In this document: positions 1 to 6,990 of the stretch, piece by piece
Position numbering within the stretch: the stretch's first letter is position 1
Layout of the letters: the number at the start of each line of letters is the position of its first letter
Assembly: GCA_045587065.1 (NCBI GenBank)
Contig: JAZNBQ010000054.1
Coordinates: forward strand, 1 to 18,578
Length of the DNA stretch: 18,578 nt
DNA from: SFWF01 sp045587065
GTDB taxonomy: Bacteria > Bacillota > Clostridia > Oscillospirales > Acutalibacteraceae
Reading direction: 5' to 3'
Position numbers and translations under genes: made by a program
Notes under the pieces: generated by a model
What the model was told of the DNA's origin: nothing
What the model saw: only the letters and a program-made list of their open reading frames with translations
Databases searched by the model: none

Positions 1-229
1 CGGATTTAATGTAATTACTATTGACGGACACGATTTTGACCAAATCGAGATGGCAGTAGCCGCTGCAGAAAAGGTTACCGATAAGCCTACCGCCATTGTA
101 ATGAACACCGTAAAGGGTAAAGGCGTTTCCTACATGGAAAATCAGTGTGGTTGGCATGGCCAGGCACCAAACGATGAGCTTTATGAAGTTGCTATGAAAG
201 AACTCAAAGAGCAACTTGCAGCACTTTAA
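1..229 (+). CDS. Transketolase, N-terminal (thiamine-binding) subunit, 3' end only
   Basis: The reading frame starts at base 2 and runs open for 75 residues to TAA at 227-229; the 5' part lies outside the window. The residues IDGHDFDQI, NTVKGKGVSYME and the terminal WHGQAPNDELYEVAMKEL are typical of the end of the N-terminal subunit of split transketolases, where the GHD and KGKG stretches belong to the thiamine-diphosphate domain. It is followed after 13 bases by the C-terminal subunit, so the two are surely co-translated and form one enzyme that moves two-carbon units between sugar phosphates. Split transketolases occur in general pentose-phosphate metabolism and in dedicated catabolic clusters. 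The GH28, kinase and isomerase neighbours favour the second, which is inference. Confidence 0.93.
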   Translation, partial: GFNVITIDGHDFDQIEMAVAAAEKVTDKPTAIVMNTVKGKGVSYMENQCGWHGQAPNDELYEVAMKELKEQLAAL

Positions 230-242
230 GGAGGAGTAAACA

Positions 243-1190
243 ATGGCAGAAGTTAAAAAAATAGCTACAAGAGAAGCTTATGGTGCAGCTCTTGTAGAAA
301 TGGGTAAAAAAAGAGAAGATTTTATCGTAATGGATGCAGACCTTGCAGCTGCAACCAAATCAGGTACCTTTAAAAAGGCATTCCCTGAAAGATTCTATGA
401 CTGCGGTATTGCTGAACAGAATATGGTAAGTATTGCAGCAGGTATCGCCGCTACAGGCAAAAGAGTTGTTGTAAGCTCATTTGCTATGTTTGCCGCAGGA
501 AGAGCTTTCGAGCAGGTAAGAAACTCTGTTGGTTATCCTCACTTAAACGTTATTATTGGTGCTACACACGCAGGTATTTCTGTTGGTGAGGATGGTGCTA
601 CACATCAGTGTTGCGAAGATATAGCATTAATGCGTACTATTCCAGGTATGACTATTATTAACCCTGCAGATTATACCGAGGCTATGAAGGCAGTTGAAGC
701 AGCTTTTGAGCTTGACGGTCCTGTATATTTAAGATTCGGCAGACTTGCAGTTCCTGTTGTTTTTGACGATGACTATAAATTCGAAATTGGTAAGGGCGTA
801 GAGCTTAAAGAGGGTAATGACGTTACTATCGTTGCAACCGGTCTTATGGTAAACGAGGCTCTAGAGGCTTATGAAACATTAAAAGCTGAAGGCATTAACG
901 CAAGAATTATCAATATTGCAACCATTAAACCTCTTGATAAAGAAATCATTCTTAAAGCCGCTAAGGAAACCGGCGCTATTGTTACCGCAGAAGAGCATAG
1001 CGTAATCGGCGGACTTGGAAGTGCAGTAGCAGAGTACCTAAGCGAAGCATATCCTGTTCCTGTTCTTAAAGTAGGCGTTCAGGATACCTTTGGTAAATCA
1101 GGTCCTGCAAATGAATTACTTGGTATCTTTGGTCTTAGAGCAAAAGATATCGTAGCAAAGGCAAAAGAGGCAGTAGCTCTTAAAAAATAA
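243..1190 (+). CDS. Transketolase, C-terminal subunit
   Basis: This 315-residue protein has the usual length of the C-terminal half of a split transketolase. The pyrimidine-binding domain comes first (about 1-175) and holds the catalytic glutamate of the CGIAEQN motif (E58), which activates thiamine diphosphate in the heterotetramer. FAMFAAGRAFEQVRN and GEDGATHQ are also characteristic. The transketolase C-terminal domain follows (about 185-310, with TIKPLD and EEHSVIGGLGS). The start is set by an AAGGAGGAG ribosome site at 228-236, just after the stop of the N-terminal subunit. The downstream GH28-like gene begins 9 bases after this stop, so the three genes form one transcript. Together with the kinase and isomerase genes downstream it could process a keto-sugar phosphate from plant cell-wall sugars. 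The exact substrate is not visible in the sequence. Confidence 0.95.
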   Translation: MAEVKKIATREAYGAALVEMGKKREDFIVMDADLAAATKSGTFKKAFPERFYDCGIAEQNMVSIAAGIAATGKRVVVSSFAMFAAGRAFEQVRNSVGYPHLNVIIGATHAGISVGEDGATHQCCEDIALMRTIPGMTIINPADYTEAMKAVEAAFELDGPVYLRFGRLAVPVVFDDDYKFEIGKGVELKEGNDVTIVATGLMVNEALEAYETLKAEGINARIINIATIKPLDKEIILKAAKETGAIVTAEEHSVIGGLGSAVAEYLSEAYPVPVLKVGVQDTFGKSGPANELLGIFGLRAKDIVAKAKEAVALKK

Positions 1191-1199
1191 GGAGACAAA

Positions 1200-2501
1200 G
1201 TGGAAATGGAAGTAAATATTTTAGATTTTGGTGCAGTAGCAGACGGAAAAACCATGAACACTAAAGCCATTCAAGCAGCTATCGACGAGTGCGCCAAAGA
1301 AGGCGGAAGAGTAGTTGTTCCTTCCGGAACATTCGTTTCGGGTTCATTATTCTTGCGTAGCAATATAGAACTACACTTGGCACATAACGCTGTTCTTCGC
1401 GCAAGTGATAATCTTGCAGATTACAACGATGATGATGCTTACGAGCAAAATTTCGGCTCCGTAAACGAGGGTTGGAACGCTAAGCATTTCATTATGGCAG
1501 TAGAGTGCGAAAACGTTGCTATTACAGGTACAGGCACCATCGATGGAAATGCTCACGTTTTCTTTGAAGATTTCCGCCCTCCAATGGATTTTGACCATAA
1601 CAGTTTTGTTAATGCAGGTTATTGCTGGAAAAAGGGTAGTGCCGCAAACAAAGATAAGGTTAACAGAAGACCGGGACAAATGGTATGCTTTATAGAATGT
1701 AGAAATGTTGTAGTAAGAGACGTTTCTCTTATCAATGCAACATGTTGGTCATGCTTTGTTCACGGATGTGATTTTGTTAGAATTAGCGGCATCAGAGTCA
1801 ATAATACATACTATCATCTTAATACTGACGGTATTGATATTGATACAAGCCGTTATGTAACAATTTCCGACTGCATTATTTTAACAGGAGACGATTGTAT
1901 TACCTTCAGAGGAGACGGAAAGCGTCTTAAAGACCAAGACCGTTGTTGTGAGTATGTAACAGTTACAAACTGCGTACTTTCTGCAAGTGCTGCTGCATTT
2001 AGAATAGGTGTAGGTAGACTTCCTGTAAAACATGTTACTGTATCAAATGTTTCTGTAATCTATTGCGGAGAGTTTATTAACTACTGTGCCGAGTGGGCAG
2101 ACGTATGTGCTACACCGTTTGATGATATTATCTTTACTAATTGCGGTATTGAGCATACAAACCGTTTGTTAACCCTAAAGGTAAATCACGGTACACCTGT
2201 TAAGAATTTAAAACTTCAGAACGTTACAGCAAACGCATGGTCTGCAGCTATGATTTATTCTACTGTTGACGGTGCTATTGAAAATTTCCTTCTTGAGAAC
2301 GTTGACGTTAACTCAGTAGGAAATAGGGTTGCACTGGAAGGTGACGCACCAAAAGATATGAAACGTGCCTTTGCAAACTTCTATAACGTTGACAATCTAA
2401 CCTTTAGAAACTGCAATTTTAAGGTTGATGAACAATATGCTTCAGATTACGATGTGGACGTAGAAATCAAACATTGCAAAAAGTTCAAACATATTCAGTA
2501 G
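1200..2501 (+). CDS. GH28-like right-handed beta-helix protein (polygalacturonase family)
   Basis: The N-terminus (DFGAVADGKTMNTKAIQAAI, then a GGRVVVPSGTF stretch) is the classic entry of the pectate-lyase/GH28 beta-helix fold. The GH28 carboxylates are visible: NTDGIDID (D210) and TGDD (D231, D232). The later His-containing motif of polygalacturonases is not obvious, since the aligned stretch reads AAAFRIGVGR; this hints at a substrate other than plain polygalacturonate. There is no signal peptide, so the 433-residue enzyme is probably cytoplasmic and acts on imported oligosaccharides. The GTG start at 1200 lies 5 bases after GGAG (1191-1194). ATG at 1206 is an alternative with looser spacing and costs only two residues. 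The gene is co-transcribed with the split transketolase, and transcription probably stops at the hairpin at 2564-2600. Confidence 0.88.
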   Translation: MEMEVNILDFGAVADGKTMNTKAIQAAIDECAKEGGRVVVPSGTFVSGSLFLRSNIELHLAHNAVLRASDNLADYNDDDAYEQNFGSVNEGWNAKHFIMAVECENVAITGTGTIDGNAHVFFEDFRPPMDFDHNSFVNAGYCWKKGSAANKDKVNRRPGQMVCFIECRNVVVRDVSLINATCWSCFVHGCDFVRISGIRVNNTYYHLNTDGIDIDTSRYVTISDCIILTGDDCITFRGDGKRLKDQDRCCEYVTVTNCVLSASAAAFRIGVGRLPVKHVTVSNVSVIYCGEFINYCAEWADVCATPFDDIIFTNCGIEHTNRLLTLKVNHGTPVKNLKLQNVTANAWSAAMIYSTVDGAIENFLLENVDVNSVGNRVALEGDAPKDMKRAFANFYNVDNLTFRNCNFKVDEQYASDYDVDVEIKHCKKFKHIQ

Positions 2502-2502
2502 A

Positions 2503-2779
2503 CGGGTGTTGGTGTTAGGGATGAAATGCCTAATAAAGAAAATTTTTGCAGTCTAATGTGTTAAAAAGCCGTAGTACGCGTCAGCGTTACTACGGCTTTT
2601 CGCCTTTCATTCTGCTAAAAATTTTTCTTTTTTAGGTGCAAAGCAGTTTTGTAAGAATAAATATGCTTTGATTTCGAAGTTAAGAAATCGCGGTAATACT
2701 TTGTGTCTTGCAAGATTTTGCAACAAGAAAGCAAACAAATTTATCTGAAAAACCAATTAATCCCTAAAACCAACACCCG
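2503..2779. repeat. 277-bp MITE-like element with 20-bp inverted ends
   Basis: The stretch between the convergent GH28-like genes is bounded by CGGGTGTTGGTGTTAGGGAT (2503-2522) and its inverse at 2760-2779, matching at 19 of 20 positions. Inside, bases about 2527-2640 form a nested imperfect palindrome: an outer arm near 2530-2551 pairs with about 2612-2638, and the strong hairpin at 2564-2600 is the core. There is no ORF of useful size, and I see no clear target-site duplication. The structure suggests a non-autonomous mobile element or palindromic repeat that donates a terminator. No second copy is present in the window, so mobility is inference. Confidence 0.55.
2564..2600 (+). terminator. 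Intrinsic terminator inside the inverted-end element
   Basis: AAAAGCCGTAGTA (2564-2576) pairs exactly with TACTACGGCTTTT (2588-2600). A shifted inner pairing ACGC/GCGT can close the loop to four bases. The arm ends in a T run, and the A run on the other side could make it work on both strands. It lies about 60 bases after the first GH28-like gene. Confidence 0.75.
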
Positions 2780-2782
2780 AAA

Positions 2783-2816
2783 AAAAGGTCTTAGAGAAAT
2801 TTCTCTAAGACCTTTT
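2783..2816 (-). terminator. Intrinsic terminator for the minus-strand GH28-like gene
   Basis: Bases 2783-2816 are a perfect 34-bp palindrome (AAAAGGTCTTAGAGAAA and its complement) just past the minus-strand stop at 2821. Seven T residues follow on the minus strand (complement of 2780-2786). It could also stop readthrough from the plus strand. Confidence 0.85.
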
Positions 2817-2820
2817 AATT

Positions 2821-4092
2821 TTATCCTTCTATGATTTCTAAATTAGTGGAGTTTTCGGTTACAAATTCAAAATCGTTGTATTTTACAATTCTTGGGTTTT
2901 CGTAACCTATAATCTTAACGTTTTCAAGCTCTAACTTTTCACAGTTTCTAACTGTTGCAAAAGCAATGTCTTTTTTATTCTCATCAACCTCAACGGTGCA
3001 ATCTTTAAGGGTAATGGAGAGAGGCTCGTTCACGTCACCGTGAATATGCATTGGGAAAATAGCACCCTTTAGTTTGCAGTTTTCAAAGGTGATAGAAGAA
3101 AGTGAGCGGTTGCAGCACCAAATGTGATTGCCGTCAAAGCTTAAATCAAATAAATTCTCGGTGTAATCAAAATCACAGTTTCTAATAGTAATGTCGCCGG
3201 GGGTGTGTCTGATTTCTGCTCTGAAATCACAGTAATAAAGGAAAAGATTTAAGCAACGGTGATGACAGTGGGGTCCGGTTAAAAGGCCGTCTCTCTTTTC
3301 TTCATCTGTCAAATTTCCTCTAAAGCCGTAAGCAGTAGGTCCAATGCCTTGACAGTTCTCAACTAAAACCTTAGTTCCGCCAAACCTCAGTGCACTGCAA
3401 GCACAGTCGAATAAACAGTTTCTAACAGTAACGTCATAGTTGTCAAAGCCTGCGATACCATCGTCTCCGGTATGGAAAGCACAGTCCTCAACTAATACAC
3501 GGTCACAGGTTCTAACGTCAAATCCGTCGTGACCGCCAAGAACGGTTACACCTTTCATGGTAATATCTTCGCTATTGTGTATAGCGTGAGCCCAGTTACT
3601 GCTGTTGTAAATGGTGTAGCCCTCAAGATAAACGTTTTTGCAGTACCACATATTAATTGCATGAGGTCCGCGATAGTTTTCTTCGCCTATTTCATCAAAG
3701 CAGTTCATTCCGTTAATGTATGAACCCTTTTCACCGATGATAGAAACGTTTTCAGCATAAAGCACACGAATAAGAGCGTTGTTCCAACGGCTGTAAGGGT
3801 AAGCAGAACGAGAAACGTTTTCAGGACGGGGTTGAACGTCCAAAGGCTCAACAGTGTCGTTTATGTAATCTGTGTAATCTTCAGGGTTTTTGCTACCCTC
3901 AATGATAGCGCCGGTTTCAAGATATAAGGTAACGTTTGAGCGCAGTCTGATACATCCGCATCTCCAAATACCCATAGGTACGGTTACTCTACCGCCACCT
4001 GCTAAAAACACAGCATCTATAGCTGCTTGTATCTGCTTTGTTTGTAATTGGTCGCATACTTTAGCGCCATATTCTGTAATCAAAACGTTCAT
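2821..4092 (-). CDS. GH28-like right-handed beta-helix protein, second copy
   Basis: This 423-residue protein belongs to the same broad family as the gene at 1200-2501 but is clearly divergent from it. It opens with the family entry ITEYGAKVCD...TKQIQAAIDA and a GGGRVTVPMGIW stretch, then runs through many short beta-helix coils. The expected carboxylates appear in HDGFDV (D189, with D192 nearby) and TGDDGIAG (D210, D211), in the right order and spacing for GH28 catalysis. The carboxy half carries Cys- and His-rich coils (GPHCHHRC, HIWCCNR). There is no signal peptide, so an intracellular role on imported oligogalacturonide-type material is likely. A GTGAGG ribosome site lies about 10 bases before the ATG at 4092. 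The gene is monocistronic, divergent from the kinase operon, and ends in the palindrome at 2783-2816. Confidence 0.85.
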   Translation of the reverse strand: MNVLITEYGAKVCDQLQTKQIQAAIDAVFLAGGGRVTVPMGIWRCGCIRLRSNVTLYLETGAIIEGSKNPEDYTDYINDTVEPLDVQPRPENVSRSAYPYSRWNNALIRVLYAENVSIIGEKGSYINGMNCFDEIGEENYRGPHAINMWYCKNVYLEGYTIYNSSNWAHAIHNSEDITMKGVTVLGGHDGFDVRTCDRVLVEDCAFHTGDDGIAGFDNYDVTVRNCLFDCACSALRFGGTKVLVENCQGIGPTAYGFRGNLTDEEKRDGLLTGPHCHHRCLNLFLYYCDFRAEIRHTPGDITIRNCDFDYTENLFDLSFDGNHIWCCNRSLSSITFENCKLKGAIFPMHIHGDVNEPLSITLKDCTVEVDENKKDIAFATVRNCEKLELENVKIIGYENPRIVKYNDFEFVTENSTNLEIIEG

Positions 4093-4126
4093 AAAGTTTG
4101 CCTCACTTTTAACATACTTTTAAACC

Positions 4127-4155
4127 AAAATAGCATAAAAAAAGAAAAAAGTCAA
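4127..4155 (-). promoter_or_regulatory. Promoter of the minus-strand GH28-like gene
   Basis: On the minus strand, TTGACT (complement of 4150-4155) is followed after 17 bases by TATTTT (complement of 4127-4132), about 35 bases before the start codon at 4092. It lies back to back with the kinase operon promoter; the two -35 boxes are 15 bases apart, so one regulator could control both. Confidence 0.55.
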
Positions 4156-4170
4156 CAGGCAAATAAAGAA

Positions 4171-4199
4171 TTGACAAACAATGTTAGTTAATCTATAAT
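4171..4199 (+). promoter_or_regulatory. Consensus sigma-A promoter of the kinase operon
   Basis: TTGACA at 4171-4176 and TATAAT at 4194-4199 are separated by exactly 17 bases, a perfect vegetative promoter. The -10 hexamer lies in an 11-bp unit (TAATCTATAAT) repeated in tandem at 4189-4199 and 4200-4210, giving a second TATAAT at 4205-4210. The kinase start codon lies 45 bases after the first -10. Confidence 0.8.
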
Positions 4200-4210
4200 T
4201 AATCTATAAT
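4189..4210 (+). repeat. Perfect tandem 11-bp repeat over the -10 region
   Basis: TAATCTATAAT occurs twice in direct succession (4189-4199, 4200-4210). It duplicates the -10 box and may offer a two-site operator or an alternative start point; which one cannot be told from sequence. Confidence 0.8.
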
Positions 4211-4243
4211 AATATGTTTATTCATTATAAATGGAGGAGAAAA

Positions 4244-5644
4244 ATGAAGTATCTTTTAGGTGTTGACGTTGGTACTACGTCACTAAAAGCGGCTGTTTTT
4301 GATGAAAACGGAAAAATATTCAAAAGCGCAACCAAGGATTACACTCTTCTTGTTTCAGGAGACAGGGTAGAGTTTCCTGCAGAAGAGTATTGGAATATAT
4401 TTGAAGCGGCCTATAAAGAGGTAACCGAGGGCGTGGAAATTTCTGCTCTTGCTATTGATACCCAGTGCGAAACAATGATAATAGCAGATGAAAACGGTAA
4501 GCCACTTATGAATGCTATAGTTTGGCTTGATAACCGTGCTGCAGAGGAAGCAGAAGAAATTGAAAAGGCCTTTGGCAACAAAAAGGTTTACGAGGTTACG
4601 GGACAACCTGAAATTACGGCAACCTGGCCTGCATCAAAGCTTTTGTGGGTAAAGAAAGACGAGCCTGAAATTTTCGGAAATATTAAAAAGATTTTCCTTT
4701 TGGAAGATTACTTATTATACCGCTTAACAGGTGAGTTTGTAACAGAAAAAACCCTTCAGTCTTCCAGTCTTTATTTCGACATTAAAAACTCTTGTTGGTG
4801 GGAGGAAATGCTTTCCTTCATTGGCATTAGCAAAGACCAATTACCACAGATTTTAGATAGCGGCAAAAAAGTGGGAGAGTTTAAGGGTGCCAGTGTTTGC
4901 ACAGGTGCTATGGACCAGATTGCAGGTGCTATCGGCGCAGGCGTTGTAAGTGGAGAGGTTGTCAGTGAAATGACAGGTACCACAATGGCAATTTTTGTAC
5001 CGGACGTGGAAATGCCACAGTATAATCCTGACAGTATCGTACCTTGCCATATGAATTACGACGGCAAATATTGTCTTGTTTCTTGGACTCCAACCGCAGG
5101 TATTGCTCTTAAGTGGTTTAAGAACAATTTCTGTGAAAACTTTAGTTTCAGAGAGTTGGATGAATTGGCAAAGGACGTTCCTGCAGGTTCCAGCGGACTG
5201 ACCTTTTTACCATATCTTTGCGGCTCTACAATGCCTAAATATAACCCTGAAGCAAAGGGCGCGTTTATCGGCCTTACAATGGAGCATACAAGAGGACATG
5301 CGGTGCGCAGTATATTAGAGTCTGTAGCTTGTATGTTAAGAGCCAACTTAGAGTACTTAGGCATTAAAAACAGAGAGGTTCGTTCAATGGGCGGCGGAGC
5401 CACAAGTCCTCTTTGGTGCCAAATCAAAGCAGATATGACAAGGTCAAACATAGTTATACTTAAAAATAAGGAAACGGCTTGTCTAGGCGCGGCAATTTTA
5501 GCAGGCGTAGGTATTGGAATATATGAAGACGTGAAAAACGCTTGCACCTCTATGGTAGAAATAGAGAAAACATATACCCCGGGCAACACATCATATGATG
5601 AATGTTATAATAATTTTTGTAAAGCAGAGGAGAAGGTGCTATGA
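4244..5644 (+). CDS. FGGY-family carbohydrate kinase (xylulokinase-like)
   Basis: This 466-residue protein has both FGGY domains. The N-terminal phosphate-binding loop reads GVDVGTTSLKA (6-16). CTGAMDQIAGAIGAG places the catalytic base at D224, as in xylulokinase. The C-terminal adenine-binding stretch is GGGATSPLWCQIKADM (383-398). The start at 4244 is chosen because GGAGGA (4233-4238) lies 5 bases upstream; the in-frame ATG at 4214 has no ribosome site and sits only about 15 bases beyond the -10 box. The enzyme should phosphorylate a ketose with ATP in the cytoplasm. The family covers xylulose, ribulose, fuculose, apulose and others, and the sequence alone does not settle which. Its stop overlaps the start of the isomerase gene by four bases (ATGA), so the pair is translationally coupled. 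Confidence 0.9.
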   Translation: MKYLLGVDVGTTSLKAAVFDENGKIFKSATKDYTLLVSGDRVEFPAEEYWNIFEAAYKEVTEGVEISALAIDTQCETMIIADENGKPLMNAIVWLDNRAAEEAEEIEKAFGNKKVYEVTGQPEITATWPASKLLWVKKDEPEIFGNIKKIFLLEDYLLYRLTGEFVTEKTLQSSSLYFDIKNSCWWEEMLSFIGISKDQLPQILDSGKKVGEFKGASVCTGAMDQIAGAIGAGVVSGEVVSEMTGTTMAIFVPDVEMPQYNPDSIVPCHMNYDGKYCLVSWTPTAGIALKWFKNNFCENFSFRELDELAKDVPAGSSGLTFLPYLCGSTMPKYNPEAKGAFIGLTMEHTRGHAVRSILESVACMLRANLEYLGIKNREVRSMGGGATSPLWCQIKADMTRSNIVILKNKETACLGAAILAGVGIGIYEDVKNACTSMVEIEKTYTPGNTSYDECYNNFCKAEEKVL

Positions 5645-6990
5645 GTAAAGTTGCATTTTTAGGTTTCGGCGAGGTTAATACCCCAATAGACATTATTGTA
5701 AACAAATGTAAGGGAGCCGAGGCGGCATTAAAAGAAGAGGGATTAGATTTATTATCTGTATACCCAATTACCGACGATTATGAGGAAAACGACATAAAGA
5801 AGGCTCTTGATGCACTAAAAGGCCAGGATTTTGACAGTATCGTTGTTTGTATTGCAGGTTGGATTCCAACCCATGCGGTTGTAAAAATTACTGAACAGTA
5901 TCGTCATCTTCCAATGGTTCTTTGGGGACTTTGCGGATGGAGAGAGGGCGACCGTATAGTAACTACTGCTGACCAGGCAGGAACTACCGCTTTACGTAAT
6001 ACCTTCTATGACCTTGGCTACAAATTTAAATACGTTTATGATATTATTGGCAAAAAGACTAACTCTAAAAAGGTTGCCGATTTCATTACCGCTGCAAAGG
6101 CTGCTAAAACACTTAGAAGCGCTCGTATCGGTATGGCAGGTTACCGTGATATGAACCTTTACGGTACTCTTTATGACGGAAGCTCACTAAAGAGAGTTGT
6201 AGGTCCTGAAATCGAAACCTTTGAAATGCTTGAAATCAAGCAGCGTTTCGATAAGATTACTAAGGAAGAAAAACAGGCAGTTATCGACAACGCTATGTCT
6301 AAGTGGAACTTCCTTAAAGCCGCAAAACAAGAGAGTATGGAACTTGCGGCAGGTTATTACCTTGCAATTAAGAGCATAGTAGACGAGCGTGGTTATACCG
6401 CAATTTCTTTAAAGGACGTTGACGGCATGAAGAAGCTTTTAGGCTTCCCACCTGCACCTATCTTTATGCTTTTATCTGACTGCGAAGGTCTTTCAACCAT
6501 TCCTGAGAACGACGCTTTAGGAAACGTTACTCAACTTATGGTTAAAGCCGCAACAGGACAGTGTGGCGCTTACTTAGAGTTCTATGAATTCTTTGAAAAT
6601 AGCGTTATTGCAGGCGTTCCTGACTATGTTCCTGCAGAAATTATTGACGGAGAGGTTACCGTTATGCCTGCCGCATTCGGTGAACTTGCAGAAGGTATAC
6701 TTAACGTATCTAAGGTTCGCACAGGTGAACTCACAATGTGCCGTCTTTTCTTCCGCGACGGAAAATATTACATGCATATGCTTAAGGGTGACGGCAAGAC
6801 TCCTCCAAAATGGGAAGAGGCAGGTTGGACTCAACCCGCACCTCAGCTACCCGGCCTTGAAATCTTTATGGACGATGTAGAAAAATTTGCTCAGAATGTA
6901 ATGTGTCAGCATTATATTATCTCTTACGGCGACAATACCACAGTAATTGAAAATCTTTGTGATATATTGGGAATAGAGGTTGTAAGATAA
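5641..6990 (+). CDS. L-fucose/L-arabinose isomerase-fold sugar isomerase
   Basis: The 449-residue protein fits the FucI/AraA superfamily. Its N-terminal half has Rossmann-like strands (VAFLGFGEV, SIVVCIAGWIPTH, MVLWGLCGW). The metal site is recognisable: in E. coli FucI, as I recall it, a Glu in a TENNSLNG stretch and an Asp 24 residues later bind Mn. Here PENDALGN supplies E289 and LEFYEF supplies E313, again 24 apart. The late histidine is probably H424 in CQHYIISYGD. It therefore should interconvert an aldose and a ketose, and coupling to the kinase by a 4-base overlap suggests that the kinase phosphorylates the product. It is shorter than FucI (about 590) and AraA (about 500), as are many uncharacterised members. 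The substrate is unknown. It also overlaps the peptidase gene by one base. Confidence 0.85.
   Translation: MSKVAFLGFGEVNTPIDIIVNKCKGAEAALKEEGLDLLSVYPITDDYEENDIKKALDALKGQDFDSIVVCIAGWIPTHAVVKITEQYRHLPMVLWGLCGWREGDRIVTTADQAGTTALRNTFYDLGYKFKYVYDIIGKKTNSKKVADFITAAKAAKTLRSARIGMAGYRDMNLYGTLYDGSSLKRVVGPEIETFEMLEIKQRFDKITKEEKQAVIDNAMSKWNFLKAAKQESMELAAGYYLAIKSIVDERGYTAISLKDVDGMKKLLGFPPAPIFMLLSDCEGLSTIPENDALGNVTQLMVKAATGQCGAYLEFYEFFENSVIAGVPDYVPAEIIDGEVTVMPAAFGELAEGILNVSKVRTGELTMCRLFFRDGKYYMHMLKGDGKTPPKWEEAGWTQPAPQLPGLEIFMDDVEKFAQNVMCQHYIISYGDNTTVIENLCDILGIEVVR

Noticed and set aside
4214..4243. Earlier ATG for the FGGY kinase
   Set aside because: It has no ribosome site, sits very near the expected transcript start, and would add a non-conserved tail; the GGAGGA before 4244 decides.
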